DNA from: Euzebyaceae bacterium
GTDB taxonomy: Bacteria > Actinomycetota > Nitriliruptoria > Euzebyales > Egibacteraceae
Direction of reading: 5' to 3'
NCBI GenBank assembly: GCA_013696915.1
Contig: JACCXR010000266.1
Coordinates: 1 to 22,513 of the forward strand
Length of the DNA: 22,513 nt
The notes beneath the pieces were generated by a model. That model was not told where the DNA came from and made no database searches. It worked only from the letters and a program-made list of their open reading frames with translations. Both the position numbers and the translations under genes were made by a program. Below, in pieces: positions 1 to 7,291 of this stretch (position 1 is its first letter; every line of letters begins with the position of its first letter).

Positions 1-2
1 AG

Positions 3-1499
3 CCCCAGCTCGGCGACTTCGGCATCGCGCGGGTGGTGGGGGCGGCGCCGACGGTCAGCGGGGACATCACCGCGACGATTCTGTACGCCGCGCCCGAGGT
101 CTTGGAAGGACGGCCACCGAGCCCGTCCTCGGACCTGTACTCCCTGGCCGCGACGATCGTCACCGCGCTGTCGGGTCGTCCGCCGTTCCTGCGAGACACC
201 GACGAGTCGATGGCGCCGCTGATGGTGCGGATCGTCACCGAGCCGGCGTCGTCGCTGCGCTGCCCGGGCGTTCCGGACGCCGTGTGGGCGGTGATCGAGC
301 GCGCCATGTCGAAGGACCCGGCGCGGCGGCAGCCCGACCTTGCGCGGTTCGTCCGCGAGTTGCAGGGAGCTCAGCGCACTCTCCGGGTTCCGGCCACGTC
401 CGTCCCCGGGCTGGCGGCCGAGGCGATCGACCCGAACGAGACCGTCGCCGGAGCATCCCCACTCGAGCCCGAACAGCGGGCCAGGAGTCGTTGGAAGACC
501 TTCGTCCGGATCTCGTGCCAGGCCGCGCGATGGCTCGGCTTCTGGCATGGGGCTCCCGCATCGTTCCCTAGCGGTCGTCAGCAAGGTGGGGCTGGGCGCC
601 GCCGCGCCGATCGTGCGCGGCTACACCGACCAGCACTTCGACACTCAGCGTCGGCGCGACCCGGGGCAGCGAAGCCGCAGGAGCGGCCAGCGGACCACTC
701 TCCCGTGATGCTCGCCGCGATCGCCGGCTTCCTGCTCTTCGCGCTCATGGGGACGGGGTTCATGCTCTACAGCCGCGGCAGCGGGCAGACCGCCGCCGAG
801 GCCGGCGGCGTCGGGGACACTGTTGAACCGACGGCGCCGCCCGCGACCAATTCTTCCGGGCCGGACCCCGGCCGCCGCCTGCCACCACCGCCTGCCACCA
901 CCGCTTCGGAACCGGACCCCGGCCCGCTGCCGGTGGAACCGGTGACACCGGCGGGCCAAGCGGGAACGCCGACGACTGTGCCTACAACCTTTCGCACGGC
1001 GCGCAAGCTGCTGCAACCATGGCAGGGTGGCGCAATCCGTGGCGATATTGCCGTCGAATCTGAAGAAGTGGGCAGTTGTTTCGGGGGGTCAGTGACCCTC
1101 AACGGTAGGGAGGATGCGTGGCGGTGCAGTACGGAAAATAGCCAGATCCTGGACCCGTGCTTCAGTGAGTTCTCCTCCGCAGCAGAAGCAGTCGCCTGCC
1201 AGCCGACTCCGTGGTCGTCAGTTGTGCTCTTATACCTCACCGAATCGCTACCCTCTGAGTTTAGTAATCAGGGTGGGGATACGGACCTGCCGTGGGCACT
1301 CGAACTGGCGAACGAAGAACAATGCGTCCTCATTGGTGGCGCGACGACGACGCTTGCTGGGATGCGCCTCAACTATGACTGCACCAACGGCGAGGTGTAT
1401 GGAGAGAATCAAGGGAGCGATGAAGCATGGCGAGTGTTTTATCAGGCGTCGGGTGCGTCTGATATCCGCGAGGTCGACGTCCGTGTGTTATGGCGGTAG
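3..1499 (+). CDS. Ser/Thr protein kinase, membrane-anchored, C-terminal part (5' end outside window)
   Basis: The open frame runs in from the window edge, so the N-lobe and catalytic loop are missing. The first visible residues include the DFG motif (nt 15-23), followed by an activation-segment APE motif (YAAPEVLEG) and the kinase C-lobe pattern SDLYSLAATIVTALSGRPPF. This is typical of bacterial Hanks-type kinases (PknB-like). After a Pro/Arg-rich linker there is one hydrophobic span (about nt 708-776). A Pro/Thr-rich stalk and an extracellular domain of about 170 residues with six cysteines follow; the domain has no PASTA repeats and I do not recognise it. It is presumably a sensor that signals through phosphorylation inside the cell. 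From about nt 1000 the DNA is visibly less GC-rich than the kinase part. Codon third positions in nt 543-680 look out of frame, so a compensated frame shift is possible. An IS66 remnant begins directly after the stop codon. Confidence 0.85.
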   Translation, partial: PQLGDFGIARVVGAAPTVSGDITATILYAAPEVLEGRPPSPSSDLYSLAATIVTALSGRPPFLRDTDESMAPLMVRIVTEPASSLRCPGVPDAVWAVIERAMSKDPARRQPDLARFVRELQGAQRTLRVPATSVPGLAAEAIDPNETVAGASPLEPEQRARSRWKTFVRISCQAARWLGFWHGAPASFPSGRQQGGAGRRRADRARLHRPALRHSASARPGAAKPQERPADHSPVMLAAIAGFLLFALMGTGFMLYSRGSGQTAAEAGGVGDTVEPTAPPATNSSGPDPGRRLPPPPATTASEPDPGPLPVEPVTPAGQAGTPTTVPTTFRTARKLLQPWQGGAIRGDIAVESEEVGSCFGGSVTLNGREDAWRCSTENSQILDPCFSEFSSAAEAVACQPTPWSSVVLLYLTESLPSEFSNQGGDTDLPWALELANEEQCVLIGGATTTLAGMRLNYDCTNGEVYGENQGSDEAWRVFYQASGASDIREVDVRVLWR

Positions 1500-1500
1500 G

Positions 1501-2432
1501 TGACAGCGCGCGCAAAGCCTCGCCGGCGGGCACCCAAAACCCCTCGACTCTCGGGCGCAGGCGCTGCTGTCGCTGTTCGCGCGGCAGGTCACGGTCTCGG
1601 CGGAGCACCACGCCGTGCGGTCGCCGAGGATAAGCGGTTGCGGGCGGACAACGACCGGTTGCGGGAGCGCAACGAGGCGCTGGCGCGGGCGGCGAGGCGG
1701 CAGGCGGCGCCGTTTAGCCGCCGTCCCGGCGGGAGCGGCGAGGCCGAGCCGAAGCGGGCGCACAAGCGGGCGGGCCGCAAGCCGGGCGCCGCCTACGGCG
1801 CGAAGGCGCACCGGCCGCAGCCCGACCACGTCGACCGGGTCGTCAAGGTCGGACTGCCCGACGCCTGTCCGTGCTGCGGCGGCGGCGACGTGGAGGAGGT
1901 CGGGGTCGCCGAGCAGTTCCACACCGACCTGCCGCCCGTGGCCCGCACGACCCGCCACGACATCACCATCCGGGCGGTGCCGCGGCTGTGACGCCAGGGT
2001 GCAGCCGCGTCACGCCGAGCAGACCTCTGACGCGTTGGGCGCCGCCGGCTCGCAGCTGGGTCCGCGGGCGGTCGCGTTGATGGTGCTGCTGGTCAAGCAG
2101 CTGGGCGCCTCCGCCGGGCGGGTCGCTGCGCTGTTCGGCCAGCTCGGCGTGCAGATCAGCCCCGGCGGGGTGACGCAGGCGGTCGCGCGCGCCGGCCGGC
2201 GCTGCCAGGCGACCTATGACGCGCTGATCGACGCGATCCCGCGGGTCCCCCCACGGTCGCCGCGGGCGAGACCGGCTGGCGGGTCGCCGGCGCCAAGGCG
2301 TGGCTGGGGGAGTTCGCCAGCCGGCAGCTGACCGTCTACCGGGTCGCCGACGAGCGCGGCTGCAACGTCGCCGGAGGTGTGATGTCGGGCCGCCGGCGCC
2401 GCTCCGCCGGCCAGTTGCCGCTTTGGCGCTGA
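1501..2432 (+). pseudogene. IS66-family transposase, frame-shifted and 3'-truncated remnant
   Basis: Fragments of one IS66-type transposase lie in different frames. From about 1558 frame 1 reads QALLSLFARQVTV. From about 1618 frame 3 gives the leucine-zipper-like stretch DKRLRADNDRLRERNEAL, a basic linker (APFSRR, KRAGRKPG) and the zinc-finger motif CPCCGGGDVEEVG, stopping at 1991. Frame 1 then carries the start of the DDE domain (VQPRHAEQTSDALGAAGSQ, QISPGGVTQAVARAG). After a C6 run at 2247-2252 frame 3 resumes with GETGWRVAGAKAWLGEF. The family motif there is DETGW, so the first catalytic Asp appears as Gly. Homology fades near 2380 and the later catalytic residues are absent. At least two, probably three, frame shifts plus a 3' deletion make it non-functional. 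No terminal inverted repeats were identified. Confidence 0.85.
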
Positions 2433-2446
2433 CGCCGAGCGTCAGC
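2428..2446 (-). terminator. possible terminator hairpin of the ArsR-SRPBCC operon
   Basis: A perfect 8-bp stem GCTGACGC / GCGTCAGC with a 3-nt loop overlaps the stop codon (2442-2444) of the minus-strand SRPBCC gene. There is no clear T-tract after it in the minus direction, so it may be a weak intrinsic terminator or an mRNA-end stabiliser. It also marks the border with the IS66 remnant. Confidence 0.4.
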
Positions 2447-2924
2447 CGGCGAGCAGCTCGTCAAGGCGCTCGTAGCCCTCGCGGACGCCGACCTCCATGC
2501 CGCTGGCGAGGAAGGCGTCGCGTGCCTCGAACGAGTCGACCAGTGAGGTTGCCGTGAGCCGGGTCCGGCCGTCGCCGAGGTCGGTGAGGACGAGGCGCTC
2601 GAGGGCGACGCCGTCGGGGAAACCCTCGAAGGTGAAGGTCTGGACGATGAGCTCCGAGGGGCGCACCTCGTGGAAGCAGCCGCGGAAGCCGAACTCGTTG
2701 CCGTCGCTTGAGTGCAGGTAGCGGTACGACCCGCCGGTGCGGCAGTCGTAGTGGTCGATCCGCATCTCGGTGCTACGCGGCCCCAGCCATTGGACGAGGA
2801 GCTCGGGGTCGGTGTGGGCACGGAAGACCTTCGCCGGCGGGGCGTCGAACTCCCGGGTGATCCGGACGAGGGGGACGTCGGGGTCGGCGGTGATCTCGGT
2901 CTCGTGGGTGCTGGTGCTGGTCAT
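2442..2924 (-). CDS. SRPBCC / AHSA1-type (Aha1 C-terminal-like) protein
   Basis: A 160-residue protein of the START/SRPBCC fold, AHSA1-like group. The characteristic start is LVRITREFDAPPAKVFRAHTDPELLVQWLGP (quoted in parts: REFDAPPAKVFRA, then QWLGP), and the C-terminal helix region contains GMEVGVREGYERLDELLAG. The fold forms a hydrophobic ligand pocket; the ligand of these stand-alone bacterial proteins is mostly unknown. Its ATG overlaps the stop of the upstream ArsR-type gene by 4 nt (ATGA, 2921-2924), so translation is probably coupled. ArsR plus AHSA1 gene pairs are common in actinobacteria. I chose this start rather than an upstream in-frame one because the upstream extension is the ArsR gene read in another frame and is low-complexity Pro/Arg. 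It is convergent with the IS66 remnant. Confidence 0.88.
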   Translation of the reverse strand: MTSTSTHETEITADPDVPLVRITREFDAPPAKVFRAHTDPELLVQWLGPRSTEMRIDHYDCRTGGSYRYLHSSDGNEFGFRGCFHEVRPSELIVQTFTFEGFPDGVALERLVLTDLGDGRTRLTATSLVDSFEARDAFLASGMEVGVREGYERLDELLAG

Positions 2925-3286
2925 GTCGGTGCTCCTGTCTGGGGTGGCGGGGTGGGTTCGGTGCCGTCCGGCATCGACCGGAGGAGGTCGTCGAGGCGGC
3001 GGTAGCGCTCCTCGGCCTGGCGTCGGTAGCGCTCGATCCACCTGGTCATCAGGTCGAAGACCTCTGCTTCGAGGTGCACCGGACGGCGCTGGGCCTCCCG
3101 GGTGCGGCTCACCAGACCGGCGTCCTGGAGCACCTTGAGGTGCTTGGAGACGGCCTGGACGGTCACGTCGTAGGGCTCGGCGAGCTCGTTGACGGTGGCG
3201 TCTGCGACGGCGAGCCGCGCCACCATGTCGCGCCGGGTGGGATCGGCCAGGGCCGAGAACACCCGGGAGAGCGGATCAGCCGCCAC
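2921..3286 (-). CDS. ArsR/SmtB-type winged-helix transcriptional repressor
   Basis: A 121-residue DNA-binding protein. VFSALADPTRRDMVARL is the classical ArsR N-terminal helix, TVQAVSKHLKVLQDAGLV is the recognition helix-turn-helix, and a basic wing (SRTREAQRRPVHLEA) follows. There is no CxC-type metal motif, so it belongs with the metal-independent ArsR group that is often paired with AHSA1/SRPBCC genes. I chose the GTG at 3286 because GGAGG lies 6 nt upstream (3293-3297 on the plus strand as CCTCC) and the protein then begins just before the conserved ADPLSRVFSALADP region. A TTG 13 codons further upstream is also in frame. It probably represses its own promoter, since inverted repeats flank the promoter at 3324-3353. 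Confidence 0.9.
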   Translation of the reverse strand: MAADPLSRVFSALADPTRRDMVARLAVADATVNELAEPYDVTVQAVSKHLKVLQDAGLVSRTREAQRRPVHLEAEVFDLMTRWIERYRRQAEERYRRLDDLLRSMPDGTEPTPPPQTGAPT

Positions 3287-3304
3287 AGCCTGCCTCCATG
3301 TGTT

Positions 3305-3318
3305 CAACCATTCGGTTG
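3305..3318. promoter_or_regulatory. putative ArsR operator, start-site copy
   Basis: Inverted repeat CAACC-ATTC-GGTTG, placed at the predicted transcription start of the ArsR operon. The same arms recur at 3351-3363, which supports a protein-binding site. That the ArsR product binds here is inference. Confidence 0.5.
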
Positions 3319-3323
3319 TGCAC

Positions 3324-3353
3324 AACGTACGACGCAGGGCCCACTGTTGTCAA
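3324..3353 (-). promoter_or_regulatory. sigma-70-type promoter of the ArsR-SRPBCC operon
   Basis: Read on the minus strand, TTGACA (3353-3348), an 18-nt spacer and TACGTT (3329-3324) form a near-consensus vegetative promoter. Transcription would start near 3317, about 30 nt before the GTG start codon at 3286. Confidence 0.65.
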
Positions 3354-3363
3354 CCGGTAGGTT
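3351..3363. promoter_or_regulatory. putative ArsR operator, -35 copy
   Basis: CAACC-GGTA-GGTT has the same arms and the same 4-nt spacer as the repeat at 3305-3318 and overlaps the -35 box (3348-3353). The two copies are 46 bp apart, start to start, bracketing the promoter. Confidence 0.5.
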
Positions 3364-3440
3364 AAATAGCAGCCGCGCAGGTGCAGCTCGTTCGACCAAG
3401 CCCGCCTGCAGCTGGGACATCGCGTTCACACGTAGTCCCC

Positions 3441-3469
3441 TTGACGCGCGTCCGCCTCCCTCCTACGCT
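3441..3469 (+). promoter_or_regulatory. promoter of unit A (aminotransferase-ABC-SDR)
   Basis: TTGACG (3441-3446), a 17-nt spacer and TACGCT (3464-3469) match a sigma-70-type promoter. The predicted start near 3476 gives a leader of about 80 nt before the ATG at 3555. It diverges from the ArsR promoter in a 268-nt intergenic region. Confidence 0.6.
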
Positions 3470-3481
3470 GGTCGCAGGTCG

Positions 3482-3503
3482 GACGAACGGTCGCTCGTTC
3501 GTC
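3482..3503. promoter_or_regulatory. putative repressor operator 1 (GAACGAGCG family)
   Basis: Perfect 8-bp inverted repeat GACGAACG-N6-CGTTCGTC just downstream of the predicted start of unit A, a position suited to repression. Its minus strand contains GAACGAGCG, the same 9-mer found in the promoter regions of units C and D. Confidence 0.55.
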
Positions 3504-3554
3504 GGAGCGGCAGCGGCCCGCAGCGCTCGACCCGCGATGGGACGGAGGGAGACC

Positions 3555-4724
3555 ATGCCGGCGATCAGTTCCCGCGCGGAGGGCGTCGCGCACTCCGGCA
3601 TCCGGGAGATCGTCAACCTCGTCATCGAACGCGGTGGGGACGTCCGGCGACTTGAGATCGGCGAGCCGGACTTCACGACGCCCACCCACATCATCGAGGC
3701 CGGCCACGCGGCGGCGCTCGCCGGGGCCCGCTACACGCAGAGCGCCGGCACCATCGCCGTCCGCGAGGCCGCGGCGGTCAAGCTGTCCAAGGTCAACGGC
3801 ATCGACGTCCCGATCGAGGACGTCGTCATCTGCCAGGGCGCCGTCCAGGGGTGTGCGGTCACGCTCGCCGCCCTCGTCGACACGGGTGACGAGGTCCTCA
3901 TCCCGGATCCGGCGTGGCCCAACTACGAGATGCTCGTGCGGCTCTACGGCGGGATCCCTGTGCCCTACCCCCTCCACAGCGGGACCGGCTTCCTGCCGGA
4001 CGTCGATGAGGTCGCCGGCCTTGTCACCGACCGGACCGTCGCCCTGGTCGTGAACTCCCCCTCGAACCCGACGGGTGCGGTGTTCCCACCCGACGTCATC
4101 CAGTCCCTCGTCGAGCTGTCTGGCCGCCGTGGACTGGTGATGATCTCGGACGAGGTCTACGACGAGCTGATCTTCGAGGGCGCCCCGCCCAACGCGGCGG
4201 CGATCGATCCCGAGGTGGTCGTCGGCGTCTACAGCTGCTCCAAGACCTATGCCATGACGGGCTGGCGCATCGGCTACCTCACGGCGCCCCGGTGGCTCAG
4301 CGGGACGCTCGCGAAGCTGCAGGAGCCGCTGATCTCGTGCGTCTCGGCGGTCAGCCAGACCGGCGCCGTCGCGGCGCTGACCGGCCCGCAGGAGTGCGTG
4401 GACGAGATGCGCGCCGCCTACCGGTCCAGGCGCGACCTCGTGGTCGGACGGTTCCTGGACGCGGGGATCGCGGTCGCGGAGCCGAAGGGCGCCTTCTACC
4501 TGATGGTCCCGTTCGCACCGGGCACCGACGGCCGCGCGGCAGCCCTTGACCTGGTGGAGCACGGCGTGTCGCTGGCCCCCGGGACGGCGTTCGGCCGCGT
4601 GGCCGCCGACCATGCCCGCCTGTCGCTCGCGAGCAGCAAGGAGATCCTGGCCGACGGCGTCGAGCGGATCGTGTCCTGGTACGAGACCACCGGGGGAGGA
4701 GCCGGCCTTGGCGGTGGAGGCTGA
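3555..4724 (+). CDS. class I/II PLP-dependent aminotransferase
   Basis: A 389-residue fold-type I PLP enzyme, predicted to transfer an amino group between an amino acid and a 2-oxo acid in the cytoplasm. Visible landmarks are the N-terminal IGEPDF motif, NSPSNPTG with Asn171, SDEVYDEL with Asp199 and Tyr202, the Schiff-base lysine in CSKTYAMTGWRIGY (Lys230) and the carboxylate-binding Arg in HARLSLASS (about Arg355). All key residues are present and the length is normal for the aspartate/alanine aminotransferase superfamily. The ATG at 3555 is preceded by GGAGGGAG 3 nt away; longer in-frame starts would run back through the promoter. It is the first gene of unit A and is followed by amino-acid-type ABC transporter genes, so its substrate may be the imported compound or an amine made from it. 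The exact substrate cannot be read from sequence. Confidence 0.92.
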   Translation: MPAISSRAEGVAHSGIREIVNLVIERGGDVRRLEIGEPDFTTPTHIIEAGHAAALAGARYTQSAGTIAVREAAAVKLSKVNGIDVPIEDVVICQGAVQGCAVTLAALVDTGDEVLIPDPAWPNYEMLVRLYGGIPVPYPLHSGTGFLPDVDEVAGLVTDRTVALVVNSPSNPTGAVFPPDVIQSLVELSGRRGLVMISDEVYDELIFEGAPPNAAAIDPEVVVGVYSCSKTYAMTGWRIGYLTAPRWLSGTLAKLQEPLISCVSAVSQTGAVAALTGPQECVDEMRAAYRSRRDLVVGRFLDAGIAVAEPKGAFYLMVPFAPGTDGRAAALDLVEHGVSLAPGTAFGRVAADHARLSLASSKEILADGVERIVSWYETTGGGAGLGGGG

Positions 4725-4731
4725 GCGCGGG

Positions 4732-5532
4732 ATGACCGACATGGGTTCCCGGCACGAACCGTCCACCTCTGGCGCGGGGGTCGTCGAGGCCGTCCGGCTG
4801 CGGTCGATCCAGAAGTACTTCGGCTCGAACCACGTTCTGCAGGGCGTCGGCCTGTGCGTGCGCCGCGGCGAGCACGTCGTGGTCTTCGGCCCCTCCGGCT
4901 CCGGGAAGTCGACGCTGCTCCGGACGATCAACCTGCTCGAGGAGCCGCAGTCGGGGTCCGTGGTGGTCGAGGGTCGGGAGTACGGCCCCGGCGTCCCGGG
5001 GGAGCCGAAGCAGCGCCGCGGCGACCGCCGGGAACTGCGCAAGCAGGTCGGGATGGTCTTCCAGCAGTTCAACCTCTTCCCGCACCTGTCGGTTCTCGAC
5101 AACGTCACCATCGCGCTGCGGCGCGTCAAGGGCATGAAGCGCGGCGAGGCGGAGCTGCGCGCCGCCCGTCAGCTCGACCGCGTCGGCCTGCTCTCCAAGA
5201 TCGGCAGCTACCCCGCGATGCTCTCCGGCGGGCAGCAGCAGCGGGTCGCCATCGCCCGCTCGCTGGTGATGGACCCGAAGGTGATGCTCTTCGACGAGCC
5301 GACGTCGGCGCTGGACCCCGAGCTCGTCGGCGAGGTCCTCGCGGTCATGCGCTCGCTGGCCGAGACCGGCATGACCATGGTCGTGGTCACGCACGAGATG
5401 GGGTTCGGGCGCGAGATCGGTGACCAGAACGTCTTCATGGACGCCGGCGTCATCGTCGAGCAGGGCGGGCGCGAGATCTACACCGACTGCCGGGAGGAAC
5501 GCACCCGGTCCTTCATCAGGGCGGTGCTCTAG
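4732..5532 (+). CDS. polar amino-acid-type ABC transporter ATP-binding protein (unit A)
   Basis: A 266-residue ATPase of the GlnQ/HisP group, driving the permease encoded next. It has Walker A GPSGSGKST (53-61), the Q-loop in MVFQQFNLFPHL, the signature LSGGQQQR (from 164), Walker B VMLFDEPTSALDPE with Asp188/Glu189, and the H-loop His221 in THEM. All ATPase motifs are intact. I used the ATG at 4732 (GGAGG 11 nt upstream). Earlier in-frame starts exist: TTG at 4708, which has a better-spaced GGAGGAG, and GTG at 4714. Either would overlap the end of the aminotransferase gene, so the start is uncertain by up to eight codons. The stop is 2 nt before the permease ATG, so the two genes are co-transcribed. 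Confidence 0.92.
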   Translation: MTDMGSRHEPSTSGAGVVEAVRLRSIQKYFGSNHVLQGVGLCVRRGEHVVVFGPSGSGKSTLLRTINLLEEPQSGSVVVEGREYGPGVPGEPKQRRGDRRELRKQVGMVFQQFNLFPHLSVLDNVTIALRRVKGMKRGEAELRAARQLDRVGLLSKIGSYPAMLSGGQQQRVAIARSLVMDPKVMLFDEPTSALDPELVGEVLAVMRSLAETGMTMVVVTHEMGFGREIGDQNVFMDAGVIVEQGGREIYTDCREERTRSFIRAVL

Positions 5533-5534
5533 CG

Positions 5535-6326
5535 ATGCTGGCGCAGCAGGCGAGGGGCTTCTCGTTCGACTTCTCGGTCGTGACGAACAACCTCGACCTG
5601 TACTGGGCCGGGGTGCGTCTGACACTGTTCATAGCGGTCACCTCGTTCGTGCTCGCCACCCTGCTCGGCGTCGTGATCGCGCTGATGCGGCTGTCCCGCA
5701 ACCGCCTCGTCGGGGCGGTCGCCGCCGCCTACATCAACCTGTTCCGCGCGATCCCGCTGCTGGTCTTCATCCTGTTCGTCTACTACGGGGTCCGGATCGC
5801 GTTCGGGTTGACCTTCTTCACCGCCCTGCGCGCCGGCATCTTCGCCTTCACCGTGCAGTACTCGGCCTGGCTCGGCGAGATCTTCCGCGCGGGCATCCAG
5901 GCCGTCCCTGGAGGGCAGCGGGAGGCGGCGCTGTCCGTCGGGATGGGCAGGGCCCGCACCTTCTTCACGATCGTGATGCCCCAGGCGGTGCGGATCTCGA
6001 TCCCGCCCACGGGCAACATGCTCATCGGGATGGTGAAGGATTCGTCGCTGGTCTACATCCTCGGCGTCAACGAGCTGCTGCGGACGACCAACCTGCTCGC
6101 CAACAGGACGTTCCGCTACTTCGAGACCTACCTCGCCACGGTCGGCATCTACCTCGTGCTGACGACGGCCATCTACTACCTCGTGAAGTACCTCGAGCGC
6201 CGGTTCGCGATCTCCGACGTCCTGAGCCAGGCGACGCGGCGCTACTCGCCCTTCGCCAGGAACCGCTACCAGCGGCTGCGGACGCTCCAGGAGGCCGTCG
6301 GCGGCGGCTCCAGCATCGCGCCGTGA
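5535..6326 (+). CDS. amino-acid-type ABC transporter permease (unit A)
   Basis: A 263-residue inner-membrane protein of the HisM/GlnP family. It has several hydrophobic spans (for example LTLFIAVTSFVLATLLGVVI and LLVFILFVYYGV), the family motif INLFRAIPLLVF and the EAA loop GGQREAALSVGMGRARTFF that contacts the ATPase. Only one permease gene sits in this unit, so it would act as a homodimer, unlike unit C, which has two. It starts 2 nt after the ATPase stop; 65 nt then separate it from the binding-protein gene. The C-terminus has a basic cytoplasmic tail (residues about 225-263) that is longer than needed for the core fold. Confidence 0.92.
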   Translation: MLAQQARGFSFDFSVVTNNLDLYWAGVRLTLFIAVTSFVLATLLGVVIALMRLSRNRLVGAVAAAYINLFRAIPLLVFILFVYYGVRIAFGLTFFTALRAGIFAFTVQYSAWLGEIFRAGIQAVPGGQREAALSVGMGRARTFFTIVMPQAVRISIPPTGNMLIGMVKDSSLVYILGVNELLRTTNLLANRTFRYFETYLATVGIYLVLTTAIYYLVKYLERRFAISDVLSQATRRYSPFARNRYQRLRTLQEAVGGGSSIAP

Positions 6327-6354
6327 CCGATCCAGGAGAACAGTTCGGCCGATC

Positions 6355-6371
6355 CGGGCCCGACAGGCCCG
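6355..6371 (+). other. small intercistronic hairpin before the binding-protein gene
   Basis: CGGGCC-CGACA-GGCCCG forms a 6-bp GC stem with a 5-nt loop in the gap between permease and binding-protein genes. Such hairpins can uneven the levels of ABC transporter subunits by protecting or trimming mRNA, but that role is inference. There is no T-tract, so a strong terminator is unlikely. Confidence 0.3.
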
Positions 6372-6391
6372 CCAGAAAGGGAAGTGACGCC

Positions 6392-7267
6392 ATGGGGACC
6401 AGAACACGCTGGCTGCTCGGGATGCTCGGCATCTCCGCGCTCCTGCTCGCGGGCTGCACCGGCGCCCAGGACGACGACCCCGTCACGAGCGGCACCGCGG
6501 AGGGCGCCGGCGAGACGGGCGCCGCGGTCGCGCAGGCGCCGACCGCCGGCGAGGACCGCGTCGCGGCGATCAAGGAGCGGGGCAGCCTGATCGTCGGGAT
6601 GACGCTCCAGTTCGAACCGCAGATGTACCTCGACGAGGACGGCGAGCCGGCGGGCTACGACGTCGAGCTGATGCAGATGCTCGCCGACGACCTCGAGGTC
6701 GAGCTCGACATCCGCGACCTCGAGTTCGACGCGCTCATCCCGGGGCTGATCGCCAACGACTTCGACGTCGTCTCCGTCGGGCTCGTGAACCGGCCGCCGC
6801 GGGCGGAGCAGGTGTCGTTCACCCGTCCGTACGTGCCGTACCGCCAGGTGGTGGTCGTCAACTCCGAGGCGGGCATCACCTCGCTCGAGGACCTGAACAG
6901 CCCGGACACGCGCATGACGGCGCTGATCGGGTCGACCGCTGCGAGCCTGGTCACCGAGCAGTTCCCCGACGCCGAGCTCGTCGAGCTCGAGCAGCAGCCG
7001 GCGTTCCTGGAGGTCGCCTCCGGCAGCGCCGACGCGATCGTGGTGGAGGAGTACCTCGCGCTGCCGTTCGTCGAGGAGAACCCCTCGACGGAGGTCCTCA
7101 ACCCCGACCAGCCGTTCTCCCAGGAGTACGGGCGCCTGGCCGTGCCGCGCGGCGACTTCCTGTGGCTGGGGTACGTCGACAACTGGCTCGACTACTACAC
7201 GGCGAACGGCACCCTCGACCGCCTCTACACCGAGATCATCGGACCGACCGACGGCCTCCCGCAGTAG
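6392..7267 (+). CDS. amino-acid-type ABC substrate-binding lipoprotein (unit A)
   Basis: A 291-residue family 3 extracellular solute-binding protein. It has a Sec-type lipoprotein signal (basic MGTRTR, hydrophobic core, lipobox LLAGC with Cys22), so it would be tethered outside the membrane. The mature part starts with a short Gly/Ala/Thr linker and then the two-lobe fold, with GEPAGYDVELMQMLADDL, FDALIPGLIANDFDVVSVG and the C-terminal YVDNWLDYY. I chose the ATG at 6392 because the signal peptide begins there and GGGAAG lies upstream. It is clearly paralogous to the binding protein of unit D (shared EPAGY, DLNSPD, LEQQPA and YVDNW elements). It presumably delivers substrate to the permease encoded just upstream. 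Its last codons are duplicated in the following DNA. Confidence 0.92.
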   Translation: MGTRTRWLLGMLGISALLLAGCTGAQDDDPVTSGTAEGAGETGAAVAQAPTAGEDRVAAIKERGSLIVGMTLQFEPQMYLDEDGEPAGYDVELMQMLADDLEVELDIRDLEFDALIPGLIANDFDVVSVGLVNRPPRAEQVSFTRPYVPYRQVVVVNSEAGITSLEDLNSPDTRMTALIGSTAASLVTEQFPDAELVELEQQPAFLEVASGSADAIVVEEYLALPFVEENPSTEVLNPDQPFSQEYGRLAVPRGDFLWLGYVDNWLDYYTANGTLDRLYTEIIGPTDGLPQ

Positions 7268-7283
7268 ACGGCCTCCCGCAGCA
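7250..7283 (+). repeat. 17-bp tandem duplication across a stop codon
   Basis: Two direct copies of 17 bp (7250-7266 and 7267-7283) differ at one base. The first copy encodes the last residues DGLPQ and most of the TAG stop of the binding protein. In the second copy the T of the stop is C, so it lies outside the coding frame's end as non-coding spacer before the SDR gene. It looks like a recent slippage duplication. Confidence 0.85.
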
Positions 7284-7291
7284 GCACGGTC

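Noticed and set aside
1500..1991. Intact small gene encoding a zinc-finger protein
   Set aside because: The sequence is the N-terminal part of an IS66 transposase and its continuation is found in other frames directly downstream, so it is a fragment.
1980..2260. Programmed ribosomal frameshifting in the transposase
   Set aside because: The C6 run could be slippery, but there are further shifts, a lost catalytic residue and a missing 3' end, so decay explains it better.
3426..5135. 569-codon open frame on the minus strand
   Set aside because: It is antisense to the aminotransferase and ATPase genes, shows no domain, and also crosses the unit A promoter.
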